Positions 1 through 11,990 of a stretch of DNA of 64,000 nt are shown here, in pieces (position 1 is the first letter of the stretch; every line of letters begins with the position of its first letter). Source of the stretch: Akebia trifoliata (taxonomy: Eukaryota > Streptophyta > Magnoliopsida > Ranunculales > Lardizabalaceae); assembly GCA_017979445.1 (NCBI GenBank), contig CM030716.1, forward strand, positions 10,353,974 through 10,417,973, written 5' to 3'. Position numbers and translations under genes: made by a program. Under the pieces are notes generated by a model that ran no database searches, had not been told where the DNA came from, and saw only the letters and a program-made list of their open reading frames with translations.

Positions 1-398
1 CACCATCTGGAGGCCTTTTAACTTTGTAAACAAAAATGAGTAAAAGTATGCCCATCCACATTTTTTTGCTAGGTCGACCACCTTGGAAAGCCATGTATGC
101 CCCTTTTGTAATTTTAACTTAGTTTGCAAACTTATTTGGACCCTAGTTCAGACTTTTGCAACCACAGTTTATTTATCTACCAATTATTTAGATGCAAAAT
201 ATGGCTCCTGAATGTTGGTGGGTGCTCGGTTACGTTTTTTTGTTTTTTGGTTTTAGAAGCTTCCTGATAGCTTGTCGATTGAAGGTTTTGCCATTCGCAT
301 CCTTGCAAGTTTCATATGATGTTAATTCTAAATGCAATGAATTGAAATTCGACTTAGTTTCTTTCTTATTCTAATTTAGATCCAATAACCTATAACAG

Positions 399-1373
399 GC
401 AGAAAGCACAAAACAACTCCACAGCAGTACCATCGTGGCCAAATTAAGTATCAAGGGCTGCAATTGGAAAGATTCAGGACTACTGATCAAGTGGGATCAA
501 AGGGTAACTCTCTTTTGGTCCCATCTGCGACTGGATCACAAATATCCAAAAACCTGAGAAAAGTTCATCGAAGAAGGAACCCTAAATTTATAACCAGCCC
601 CTCAAAGAAAAAACAAAATAAAAGAGCTGAAGTTGCAATGCCTACCAATATAGATGAGGTAAATGGGTTTCTCTATCACTTCCTCTTTTCTTGTTTGATT
701 GTGTTATATTATTATTATTATTATAGTCGATAGCATGGCCCACCTGTCAGATAGGCTATCCTTGTGGTCTAACCAAGTTTCAAAAATTTCATCGAGACAA
801 TCAGCCCAAACATGTTCTAAATCATCTCGAAACATTCTTGTAATATTTATTTTTCACGTTGACAAGTTGAGGTTTGTGACCTTGACATTGAGACCTTGTG
901 TTGGGTTTTGGTGCTCAATTCTAAATATGATTTTAGTTCAACATAATGGAATTTAAGAGCCCAATGGTCTCTACTCCCTTCAAAACTTGGGCATCTCTTA
1001 TTTAAAACCAATTCATTTTCATGTTAGTAAAACATCACTTACAAAAAAAAAGGGTATATCTTATGAACAGGTCAGTGTTTGGTTAAGCAAAGTGGGTTTG
1101 AAGAAGCAAATGAGCAATTTTAAAAGAAAAACTACTTCTGAGAAGAAGATGGTCAATCCCTACAATGAAATTGAAACTTTTAAGAACAAGGAGCTGCTGT
1201 ACCTTGTTGAGATGGGGAGATTGTGTCATCTCGAGGACAGGCTTAACAGGCTGAAGGAAGTTTGTCTTAGCATTTGCAACACTACCGATAAGAATCATGT
1301 GTCAGATGAAACACATCTAGATGAACCACGTGTAATCTATGTTCCAGTAGCAGAGATAAGGGGAAAAGTGTGA
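399..1373 (+). CDS. Unidentified plant gene, last two exons (partial)
   Basis: Two exons join in phase: 399-658, after an AG acceptor at 397-398 and ending before GT at 659, and 1071-1373, after AACAG and ending in TGA at 1371-1373. The first encodes a strongly basic, disordered stretch with Lys/Arg clusters that look like nuclear localisation signals. The second begins VSVWLSKVGLKKQ and continues into a Leu-rich segment around LCHLEDRLNRLKEVCL that could be a short coiled coil or helical pair, followed by an acidic stretch and the end. I do not recognise the family and assign no function. No in-frame ATG is visible in the first exon, so upstream exons lie left of the window or in bases 1-398. 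The gene model rests on two matching splice phases and protein-like composition. A decayed gene cannot be excluded. Confidence 0.55.
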
Positions 1374-1720
1374 TTTCTTGTCTAATCTGTCGACAATTAC
1401 ACAATCCCGCTAACCCATTTTTGCTAATTTTGAAAGATAACAAATAGGAAGTATTTTCTGCATTAAATTGTTCTTTCAGGATGATTTGCATTTTCTGAAA
1501 AAAAAAAAAAAAATGTCTCTTAGTATAGTTTTCAGAAGTTACAATGGGATTATTTATTTGTACTCTCTTTAATAATAGTAGTAGTAATAACAATAGAAAC
1601 AATGAGGTTTCAATTATTTGAAGATGAGAAATTAGTTTTTCATCTGAATTTTGGTGGTAGTGGTTTTGTATTTTAGAAAAATAATTTTTTTAATGATCCA
1701 TTATTTTCAATTTATAAATT

Positions 1721-1723
<3 letters not shown>
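1374..1723. other. 3' flank of the first gene, no gene seen
   Basis: This probably holds the 3' UTR and downstream spacer. There is an A13-type run near 1499-1513 and simple AT-rich sequence, and no reading frame worth calling. Confidence 0.4.

Positions 1724-1805
<82 letters not shown>
1724..1805. repeat. (AT)n microsatellite, about 80 bp
   Basis: An almost perfect run of about 40 AT dinucleotides. It directly borders the CACTA-like end that follows. Confidence 0.97.
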
Positions 1806-1808
<3 letters not shown>

Positions 1809-1956
1809 CAAGAAAAATGACTGTCTAAGACATCGTTTTTTACAACGGTCTAAAACCATCGTTTTTTCTGACTTTTATCGGCAGTCGCATTCTAATCGCG
1901 ACTTCTTTTAAAACGACTATCCATGACAGTCATTTATCCCTCATAATGATGTAGTG
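1806..1956. mobile_element. CACTA-type transposon end (right terminus only)
   Basis: The segment ends in ATGATGTAGTG at 1946-1956, which on the other strand starts CACTACATCAT, the usual CACTA/En-Spm terminus. Inside lie repeated short motifs of the form CATCGTTTTTT, AACGGTCTAAAACCATCG and AAAACGACTATCC in both orientations, like CACTA subterminal repeats. No matching left CACTA end is visible, and the sequence stops at the AT microsatellite. It is therefore a relic or one end of a disrupted element. Confidence 0.5.
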
Positions 1957-2880
1957 ATGGTACACCTTCTTCACCATGGCCTTCTTGTTCTCTTTCCTTT
2001 GTCTTTTTCTCAATCCTTCCAACCAAAACAATGGGGTTGATTGGGGTTACTCTTGACTTGAACTTTCTGTTCAGCTGGGAATTTCAACTCCCAACTTTGG
2101 GGTGCAACTTCTACCAATCAGTCCAAGAGCAACCAAAACCAATGCTAAACACTTGTTACAAGGAAAGAAGAAAAAAATAAGAAGAACAAAGGAAAGAAGG
2201 AACTCAGACTTGAGTTCTTCTTCTCTTGTTCCTACCATAGGGGTGGAGGATCAAGATCCACCCTCTCAAGTAGCAAGATGTGGTTGTGATTGCATCAAGT
2301 TAAATACTAACGAAATAAATGAAGAATAAGGTAAAACAGAGTTTTAAGCCTTGAGATACATTAAATTACAAAGAAATAAGGAAGCTACAAAATGAAGAGT
2401 AAACTAGATACTTATAGAGAAAAAGAAAGCTTAGAATCCAATAAAATCCAGAAGAATGACTTTGAGTTACAGTCTCTCTCACTTTCTAGAGAAGAACCAA
2501 AATATAAAATACCTCCTTCAAAACCTTACAAGACTACCCTATTCATATAATTATGGGGGAGTTTGCTACAAAAAATCTAGCTAAAAATATAAAACTGCCC
2601 TGAATTTGGTTATGTGGCCATTCGCTATCTATCAGTACATGATATTTTTTTATCTTTGTTTAATTTCCTTAAATTCCAGATGATTTGCCTTCAGCTCTGT
2701 TCTTCCCTTGCATTGTTATTGCTTGTATTCCACTTCTAGGCCAAATTTATGTCTATTTCAAACACCAAAAGAGGTGGGACCATGGTACCAATACAACACT
2801 TCTAGTCTTCCACTAGAAAATAATGTGAGCTGACCAAGACACCCTCATCTTTGACTTTGGGTATTAGTGACATAATTTGA
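1957..2880. other. Repeat-like spacer, no supported gene
   Basis: It contains AG-rich and CT-rich stretches and a short open frame at 2102-2329 rich in Lys/Arg. Nothing in that frame resembles a known domain and no splice context supports it. The texture resembles degraded LTR-retrotransposon leader sequence, but I could not define ends. Confidence 0.3.
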
Positions 2881-3059
2881 TTAATTAATCAATTTTCTAT
2901 AATATATTGTCTTATGAATCAATGAGAATAAAAATAAATAAAGATTTTACCCATATGACCTTACCAAGTAAATAAACAGTGACAACAATAAGTTTATGGG
3001 AAATAAATAATTCTTTTATGGTGACAATGCTAGTTAAATAATAACTATTATGTCCTTAA

Positions 3060-4760
3060 GACGTTAAAAATACTGATCCTAAGAACTTTTACATATTTTT
3101 CTCGAATTCCCACATTCTTTTCTTCTAAAATAAAACCCTAGAGAAACCTAGCCTCCTTCAACTTTCAACCTATGTTTTCATCTACATAGAGCCTCCGTTG
3201 AACTTTGGTATAGAAGAGAAAATCGTTCAACCTGTCGCAAGCTTCAAGGGGAACCAAAGAAGTAGTATTTTGTACCACATTCAATATGGAACCTTCGACC
3301 CAACTCAATTTTCTACGTTCCTCAGGGATTTCTCGGCTTAGATTTAAGGTAGGAAACTTCTAAATCTTCCTAATAGTAATAGTTTTCAATGCATTGTTAT
3401 TTTCGATTCAAAACCTTATATGTCTTGCTATAAATTATGGAAAATTTTATTCTTTTTACAATTTCGTGTTTAGAATTGTTTCTTTGATGTGTTTTTATAT
3501 TGGATCGATTTGAATTTTTTTTTTTTTTTTTAAGAATTGGTTGAATTTGGGGAAAAAATGTTGAAGGATACAACATATCCCTTCGGCTCATCGATTGACC
3601 TATCGCTCGAACAACTCTCGAGTTCAATTGACCAACCTACCTCAGTCATCTGACCTTGTGTTGAAAGCCCCAATTCAGCTTATTTTCAGCACAACTTTTC
3701 CCTACCAGTATGTGCACTTTCCAACACCTTACTTTCAATCATATTTAATTTGATTTTTCTATTTACTTACGTTATTTAATGAAAATTAGGGGAATACCCC
3801 CATTTGAAAATAATGAAAATAGTTTAAAAATACGAATCTCAAAGTATCGAAATATAATTTTTTGGTTCAAGAACATAACGTAGTTTTCGGCGTTTATGTC
3901 AAATATTCAATCCCCATTTTCTTCGACTTCTCCTTTAAATTAAGTTTTGAAAATTCTGTGATGTCAAATCTCATGATTACAATATTTTATTATAAAAATC
4001 CGTTTTACGTTTAAAGAACTTTGAAAAATGACATTTTTGACATAACCGAATTTTCAACAACTTTTCAAAGCTTTGACCAACCATTCATAGATTTACCTTT
4101 AGCTGAATTTTTACCAACTTTTCAAGCTTTGACCAACCGTTGATGGCTTTGCCCAAATTGCCAACATAACCTATTTTTGACCATTTATGGTCACTTTTTT
4201 TCAAATACTTTTATAAAATAAGTTTGGACATTTAAATTTTATTTAAAAAAAATAAATTACTTTTATCTCTTCAAAGATTTGGTTGAGCTTTAGAAAGAAA
4301 ATGGCTTGAATTGATAAAAATTTGGAAATATTGCATTGTAGATGCAACGTCCTTGGTTTTATTTAAATGAGAGTGTGGACACTCACTACTTACGTATGGT
4401 GGTGAGTGGATATCCAGGTGTTAATAGTTACTTTCTGTTATCGCGAGACGATGGTGTATGTTTATTTATGATATTGGTATCGTGAGGCGATGTGTACTCA
4501 TTTAATTTTACGGATTGGGCCGTTGTACAATAGAAAATTGGATATCCATTCCACACACTTGTAATGTTAATTTCTATCTTTACATTCATAAATAATATAT
4601 CTGTGTGTGTGTGTGTGTGTAGCTATTTTGAGATATGTTAAAGAGTCTGTGAATGCCTACAGGGATAGTATGTCATATCATTTTCAGAGTGTCATATTAT
4701 TTTAGGATACACAATTAGGATGGTAAACTCATATGTAGTATGAGACGCATAAGGGAGTAG
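3060..4760 (-). repeat. LTR-like repeat R, inverted copy
   Basis: On the minus strand this region matches, with divergence, the plus-strand region 10640-11840. The clearest block is 4600-4755 (TATGAGACGCATA, GGATGGTAAACTC, GTGAATGCCT) against the reverse complement of about 10650-10800. A second block is CCTAGCCTCCTT near 3150 against the reverse complement near 11740. No coding sequence is visible. The long shared stretch without genes suggests two old LTRs or LTR fragments in opposite orientation. A (GT)n run lies at about 4601-4620. Confidence 0.5.
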
Positions 4761-6295
4761 CATCACAACTGAGATCCAAGAGATTTCTTTCTATCTTTAT
4801 CGACTAACTATAACTATATCATGTAAAGGTAGTTCGTAAAAGTATAGGGATGTTTTCGGGATTCATATGTTCGCCTGATATGCTTAGATAAAAATGGTTA
4901 GTCAATGATAAATAACAGTTTAAAGTAGTCGAACGTATTAACATTTCATGAAAGAACTTGTACCTTATGATCACAGTTAACGACTAATTTAAGCAAGATA
5001 AATAGGTGGTAAAAATATTCAAACTCTTAAAATGAAATAAATAAATTTAGAAAATAATGATCATAACAAGATCTAACTCGAATGCTTCGAAATGTTGACT
5101 ATCATGTTATTGGCTTTATCAACCTCTCCATGGAGGGAATAGCCACACATGATTGCAAGATCAACAGAAATTAAAAGTAAGAGAAAGAGATTAAAGAAAA
5201 TAGGATAATTGAACTTGATTGTTAATCCTACATGTACATCAAATCCTTCCTCTGATTACAACAAATAACTCAAAAACAAAAGAGATTTAAAGAAATTTTA
5301 TTTTCACAATTTATATTATGCTCTATATCTTCTCTACAACCCTATTTATAATAGGAGAGAGCCAACAACCTCATCCCAAAGATTTAATAATTACAATTTC
5401 ATTTCACCTTAATTTCAACAATTTCACCTTACCAATCAATGATTCTAATTCATTTGTCAACGATTTCACATTGCGTCAACAATTTCATTTTGTGTAAGTC
5501 AATAATTCTAACTTCAACAACCATTTTCGGAAGCTTCCATGAGTTACCATGCGTAATATCCATTTTTACTGTGTTGCGGTAAATTTTCGACGTAATTTCT
5601 AGCAAAGTTTGGATCATTGATATAAAATTCTTTTGATGAGAATTTGATCATAGGCTGCAATTATCATTAAAATATTGGAGATTGGGATCAACTTCAGAGC
5701 TTTTGCTTTCGCCGCGTCGAGGTCTAGGCTTCACATGTCACTGTCAACTTGACTTAGTCAACTTTTAGTTGACTTTTAGATTTCTTTGAGATCGACTTTC
5801 TATAAAAAATACAACAAGTATTTAGGATTTTTATTTTATACATTTTTGTTATATTTAGTATAAAAATGCATATAGAGTTTCTATATGTGAAAATACATGT
5901 TTATGCATTTAAATCTTGGAAACTAAGTTGCAAAGTCTGATAAGTGCCTAAATAAATGTTGTGATTTTACACACTTTTTGGGCATTTATCAACTGTAAAT
6001 GAAGCGTAACAAGAAAAACTTCATCGAGTGTAACAAGAAAATATGTACAAAAAATAAATGGTTGGATCATAAGAAATTATAACTAAGTTAATAATTTTGC
6101 AGTTAATATGTTAATTTTTTTAAAGTAAAAAAGTCTTATAATGATTTGAAATATGTTTTTTCTCGTTTGATTCTTGAGAATTGGAACCAATGGGTACTCG
6201 TGTTTTTTGGTGGTTCTAGATCTGGTTCTATTTATTTTGGAACCTAACCCAGAACTGACAAGAACCAAAATCGAAATAAATATAGTGGTTAGAAC
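4761..6295. other. AT-rich spacer, no gene recognised
   Basis: I see no long frame, RNA gene or clear terminal repeat. Short phrases suggest old retroelement remnants, but I could not assign them. Confidence 0.3.
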
Positions 6296-8265
6296 AGTTC
6301 CTTAGGAAGTGACCCATTGACACCCTAATTAATTTGCACGGACCCCTATTGAAAGGTCCATAAAAATGTATTTTTCTTCACAATCAAAGGCTTAAAGGCC
6401 TAATTTTTGAGAATCCAACATTTAACAGCCCAAGGCCTTCATTTAGCCGAGGGGCTCACAAATAATTAGCTTTCATATGAACCCATGCATTCCTATGCCC
6501 ACTATTTCTAAATCATATCCTCACAAATAATTAGCTTTTGTATGAACGGATCCATTCCTATGCCCACTATTTCTAAATCATATCCTCTCTTTAAAAAATC
6601 AATCTAAATTAACTTACTAATCCCAATCCAATTCCTAAAATTACCCTAACCTAATTAATTCCAACCTAAACGAATCACTAAATCCAACCAACTAAAGCCC
6701 ATTCTTTTAAAACCTAAGCCAACTCACCCATTGACCACTCCTAAAGTCATATCCAAGTCCATTCCTAAAGTCAAAATCCAACATTATCTAAACCCCTAAT
6801 CAAGGTCTATTGACTCGAGTCAAGGTCCCATAAGAAATGAAATACCTACTCTCACAAAATGGATATGTGTCACCATCATATTCAACATCCCAAATCAATC
6901 AACTTAACCTAATCATCACCTCCAAAAATTACATACACCACTTCCCCATCACAGCACATGTTAACTTATCCCTATCATTTTCTCCAAAAATCTCATCACA
7001 AGTCATCTTCATGCTACACCACACTCCTTCTCCTTAATCAACTAACCTAATCAACTAAAAAACTACACATACTTACTTTTTGGAGACATGTCATCATTTC
7101 CTTCACCCTCTCAAAAAAAAAAAAAATACCTAACCCTTCACCTCTACTATTCCCCACAACAACCACCATCTCATTTTGGCTTGACCCACGCTCAACATAT
7201 GTATGGGTTGAAAGATCCAATCCATATGGGTCAAAAAGATCCATCCACCCCTTAATCATTTTTACTTCCCCTAACCTAAAATCCCAACTAAAATGTCCCT
7301 ACATCTCATGTCATTATCTTATATCTTCCCTCTTGGACCATCCTATGCCCTCAAAAAACCCCCCAAAACTCTATAAAAGCACACATCTTCTTCACAAACT
7401 CCTCATGCTTGAACCTCCCTTTTCAAGTTTCAAAATATTTCAAACTCCCTCTCTATATCTCTATGATATCCCTCTCTCATATCTTTCTCCATATCTCTAA
7501 GTCTCAAATCACCATCCTCTTAATCTAAAAAAGTTCTACACCATCAACTTTTAGATCTTCAACTTCTACACTTAAACTCAAGATCAAAATATAATATTTT
7601 GAAGATAAAAAAAGAAGACATCAAGAAGAAAATGAAGACAAGAACAAGGTAGGGTTAAGATCAAACAAATTGTGTACTTACTCCCCTCTTCTACCTTCCT
7701 CTTCTATTTTCTCTTTCCTTATTTTTAGTTTAGAACACCAATAATATGTATTAAACACCCTCACCTACACCTAATAAATTGGGCTTCGGCTTGATCGAAA
7801 GGGTAGAGGTTGAAGCCTATTTAAAAAAAATCCTTACACTCATTTGCACCATCCACAAAACATTTTCAAAGGCTAAAGGCATTAGGTCCCTTTCTCCATG
7901 AAAAGGGCCCATAATCACTAAGCCTATATTTTTTAAATTAAATGTTTTCAAATGGCAAGACATGAATAGGGTTTCTTTCTCAATAAGAAAGCCCTCATGA
8001 TATAGGCCAAGATTAAAGTCCCTCGTACTCGAGAGTACAAAATTGAGTTTTCAATTTCCTATATTTTCTTTTATTCTTTGAAACGGCCAATTTTAAGGTT
8101 AGTACCTAAAGTGGAGAAAGTAGGATGCCTAACACCTTTCCTATTTCTAAATGGACCCCTTACCTAGGGTATAGGTAGATTAGTGATAAATCCATACGAG
8201 AGTCACTACAAAAATTGATTTTTCAAAACTATCTTTCTGATGCCCATTCACAACCTTTTCTAAAA
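6296..8265 (+). mobile_element. Long LTR of Tat/Ogre-like Ty3 type, solo or remnant
   Basis: The composition is C-rich and G-poor for about 1 kb, then a TATA-like CTCTATAAAAGC at about 7370-7381 is followed by CT-rich leader sequence. The 3' part has phrases typical of Tat/Ogre LTR ends: GATGCCTAACACCTTTCC near 8125 and GGACCCCTTACC near 8152. A segment resembling the family's GGTGGCGACTCC follows (GATGGTGACCCCAAATCC, about 8273). A 65-bp exact-period direct duplication lies within it (6456-6585). No gag or pol follows. The family call is from memory of LTR phrasing, and the left boundary is a guess. Confidence 0.45.
6456..6585 (+). repeat. 65-bp tandem duplication
   Basis: Two adjacent copies, 6456-6520 and 6521-6585, both starting TCACAAATAATTAGCTTT and ending CTAAATCATATCC(T), with only a few differences. 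It is a recent local duplication inside the long LTR. Confidence 0.9.
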
Positions 8266-8329
8266 AAGAATGATGGTGACCCCAAATCCATGTGGTGTTG
8301 ATCTTCAATCTAAAAAATTTCATAACTAT

Positions 8330-9905
8330 TAATTATAGTTTGTAGTCCACAGTAAACTTAACAATACCACCTCGTCCATATGTTATTTATTCGCACTTCT
8401 CTTCTAATTGAGCATTGAAGAAATTTATAGCAAGTTTAAGGGAAAAAGGTGTAACATGAGTGTTTAGCAATTTGATGGAAATGAATAATATCATGATGTT
8501 GAGAAGATGAAACGTAGTGATTCATGTTTTTTCTTCACAAGGCATGGAACACGATTACGTGACAATCTCCTCCATTTAGCTTGTATTGGGTCTTATTTCA
8601 TTAATGGGTCATAATATCAAGACTAAGTTAAACATATTTCATTCTCCGGGTTCTTTATTTCCATTCCTTACCATTTTTTATTTATTTTCCTTGTCATGAT
8701 TCAAATAAAAAGGTTGAAGGCTTCGATTTTAATTATATATTTTTTTATTTTATAGGTAATTGTAGGTCATGAATATGATCGTTAGAGAGGAAAATGAAAA
8801 ATCAATCATCGGACATTTTAAGGAGATTCATGCTGAGTACGTCTTGTTAGTATATTAAAATATATACATTATTAACGTTAACAACTATAACTAAAATAAA
8901 TTTAATTTTTTAATCATGTGGCCGATAATTTACATATCATATAAGATATTATTAGTTAGTTTATATAGTAAATCAAGATTTTAGGTTACATTATAGATAG
9001 CAAATATTCACTTGTCACTTACTCCACTTTGTTATGACTTTTAATATTTTTTGGTAAATGTACTACAACAAAATTTTAGCTCGAACATTTGGGATCAGCT
9101 AAATGAATCATGTTCATTCATTCATCTTGTTCTACTAAAAGCCAAGTCTTTTATGTTTGTTATTGAAAGTGAGTTAGTATATATTTTTTCTATCTTCTTT
9201 TTGTAAGTAGATGTACGAAGTAAGAAGATTAATTTTTTTTTTCTTATGCAACTCATAGAAAGTTAGGTATAAGTAAATAGAACCAATACTTGAATTCCTT
9301 AAAAAATAATCATTTATTTTTATTGTTCATGTTTTATGAGCCATACGCCATGTTAGGGCTGGCAACGGATCGGTTTGGTACCGGAACAATCCCACTCCAA
9401 TATTGATCCAGATTTTTTTAAACATGTGCCTGATCCAATCTGATCTGACGGATTAATGAGTATGTGAACCGAATCTGTTCTGTTACATATCCTAACTTAG
9501 AAACCGATCCGATCCCATCCAAACACATGCCTTATTTTTAAATGATCCATGTTCAAAAAATTATAAAAAAAATATAAAATTATAAATAAACAAAAAAATC
9601 TACTTTGCAACTACAAATATAGAGGGAAACCAAAAAGACTAAAATATTTTATCTATATGTATTTACAAGAAATTAAGAATAATAATAATAATAAAAAATT
9701 AATATGTTCATATAGGATTTTTTTTTTTGAATGGATTGGGTAGATCTGAATCCGATCCAAAAATCAGATTTTTCATTTTTTTCGATTCAGACATCGAGTA
9801 TATTTTGGATCATTGCCAACCCTACGCCACGTGATATTCAAGTAATGAAGGTGATTTTAAGAAATGCTAAATGGTATCTATAGAGAATTATATTAATATT
9901 CTTTG
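8330..9905 (+). repeat. Segmental duplication, copy 1
   Basis: From the phrase CCACAGTAAACTTAACAATACC (one minisatellite unit, about 8347) to beyond 9350, the sequence tracks 14740-15900 in the same order and orientation. Shared blocks include GAAGAAATTTATAG, TTTGATGGAAATGAAT, GAGAAGATGAAAC, TATGATCGT.AGAGAG and ACAACAAAATTTTAGC. Short reading stretches such as NIWDQLNESCSF hint at an old exon, but stops and indels break every frame. It may be a duplicated gene relic or an unknown retroelement. A hAT MITE at 9354-9824 is present in this copy only. Confidence 0.75.
9354..9824. mobile_element. hAT-type MITE, 471 bp
   Basis: The terminal inverted repeats are TAGGGCTGGCAACGGATC on the left and, read from the right end, TAGGGTTGGCAATGATCC. 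The flanks carry an 8-bp target duplication with one mismatch, CGCCATGT at 9346-9353 and CGCCACGT at 9825-9832. It has no coding capacity. The related duplicated copy near 15870 lacks the insertion. Confidence 0.85.
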
Positions 9906-10152
9906 TTCTTGCTTTAGTCATAATAAATATATTAAATTGTTTATATAACTAGCGTTTGCTCATTCCTACAGCTAGGGGTGGAGATAGGATTTTTGGTCAG
10001 TGGGGGCTAAGTGCTAACGATGATCGACCGTAAATCTTGTTTTCCTTATATACAATGTTATTACTGAAAATGATAATCAACTAATTATCTTCATAATAAA
10101 GTCGCTAACTCATAGGACAAATTATGTTTTAACATATTCAACCACATCTTAA

Positions 10153-10372
10153 ACCCCAAGGGGTTGGTCTAGTGACAAGTCGAGCCTTGATAAGCTCCTT
10201 AGGAAGGGTAGGTCAAGTGTTTGAAACCCCACGAAGCAATGCATTCCTTGGGGCCACCCTCCAGGGTTTGGTTGACCCTCGACTCAATCAGTTGCACATA
10301 TGAGTACTTTTCGAGGAGGCAGTGCATGTGACTGTGGGATTAGTCCCAGCTGAAGGGTGGATATACCCATCC
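10153..10372 (+). mobile_element. tRNA-derived SINE, Au-like
   Basis: About 220 bp begins near AACCCCAAGGGGTTGGTC. The tract GGTTGGTCTAGTGACAAG resembles a polymerase III A box, and GTGTTTGAAACCCC near 10220 resembles a B box. The 3' half contains GTGGGATTAGTCCCAGCTGAAG, the kind of phrase seen in Au-family plant SINEs. It ends against the LTR-like repeat at 10374. The end coordinates and family are inferred from memory. Confidence 0.5.
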
Positions 10373-10373
10373 A

Positions 10374-11990
10374 ATGCCCTAAAAATTTATTACGAATCTC
10401 GAAGAATACATTTTATGAAATTTTTATTATTTATCCAAGTTGTGACATGAAATTTTTTGAGTCAATCAGGTATTGTCATCAGGTGTAGAACAATCAAAAA
10501 TCATAGTTTAGGTGAGCCTAATTTTAATGTTTAAGTTAGTAAGACTAAAACATATATAAGTATATAAAAACTCAATTAATGTTCTTTTTTTAAACCTATC
10601 ATCCCAAATAAGCCAAATCTAAAACTTATTTGTCGCTTGACCTTTATCCTATGCGTCTCATACTATAGAGGAGTTTACCATCCCAACCGTATCTTAGGAT
10701 AATATGTCATTGTAGAAATGACATGATAGATTATCCTTTCAGGCATTCACTGTAACTTCAATAGATCCCAAAATAACTACATATATACATACATTTCTTT
10801 TTTAAATAAATTGAAACAATAACATACAAGTATATGGAATGGATATTTGGTTTTCTATCATGCAATCGCCCAACACGGCATAAACAACAGTCATATCATC
10901 ATTGCTTGTACAAAAAATAAATAAACATGCAACATTAGCTCGCAATAGTAAAAAATATTTGTTAACCCCAAGTATCCACTCACCAACACATGCAACCAAA
11001 GAGAGTCTACACCCTCAATTATAAAATCTATGGGCATTGCACCAACAAAGCGATCCCTCAAATTTTTATCACTTAAATCACTTTGCCCCTCAATTTAGAT
11101 AAAAAATTTTGTATGCTTTTGAAAGAGTTAGAAGTAAATGTTTCAATAAATTTAAAACACCCAAAAGTCATTTAATAAAATTGTTTTAAAGAAACTAACT
11201 AAAAAATTATATTAAAAAAATAGAGTTTCTCTCAATGGCATCAATGGTCCTATCGATGGCAAAATGACCTTGTCGGTAGTAAGGACATAACTCACCTCCA
11301 ATACGAACAATTAAAAATTAACGAGTTTTTATTCTAAATTCAATTTTTCATCAACCAAAGTTCTAAAAATTATTTTTTTAAAGCACACATTCAACCCTAA
11401 GACATCTAAATACATATTTTCAAACATGATTTTTGTAAAAATATTATATTTTTCCAAATTTTTATAAAATATTAAGTTTTTTTTTATCGAAAGCTGCGAT
11501 GCATGAAATCTATTACTATTAGGAAAATCTAAGAGTTCCCTACCTTAGATCCAAGCTTTAGAAGTCACGAAATATGTTATGAGTCAAATTAAGTCAAAGG
11601 TTGTCTTTTGAAAATCGTTAAAAACTCTACTTCTTCAATTTTCCTCGAAGCTTGAGACAAGTTGATCGTTTCCCTCTTCTACATTGAATCCACGAAACCT
11701 CTATAAGTTGGTGAAAATTGAGGCAGAAGGTGAAAGGAGGCTAGGATTTTCTCTAGAGTTTCTTTTTAGAAAATAAAAGAACGTAAGAGATAAAAAAAAT
11801 TGTAAATTATTTTAAGTTTGGTATTTGTAGAGCCCAAGGGTCATTTTATGATCTATTTATTATTATTTTAAAACGTCTATGTCCCAAGCTCCGTTTTTAA
11901 CGAACTAATAGTCCATTTTGGGTGATTTTTCGATACAAACATAATGGTGCCATCGAATTTATAAAATTTTGACTCCATCAAATTGTCCCC
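10374..11990 (+). repeat. LTR-like repeat R, direct copy
   Basis: It starts ATGCCCTAAAAATTTATTA. The first ~285 bp (10374-10656) are repeated at 13632-13925, and the remainder to about 11840 is the reverse complement of 3060-4760 with divergence. There is no coding frame. A start resembling TGTAATGCCC together with a multi-copy non-coding body suggests a Ty3-type LTR. I found no primer-binding site or protein domain. Confidence 0.5.
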
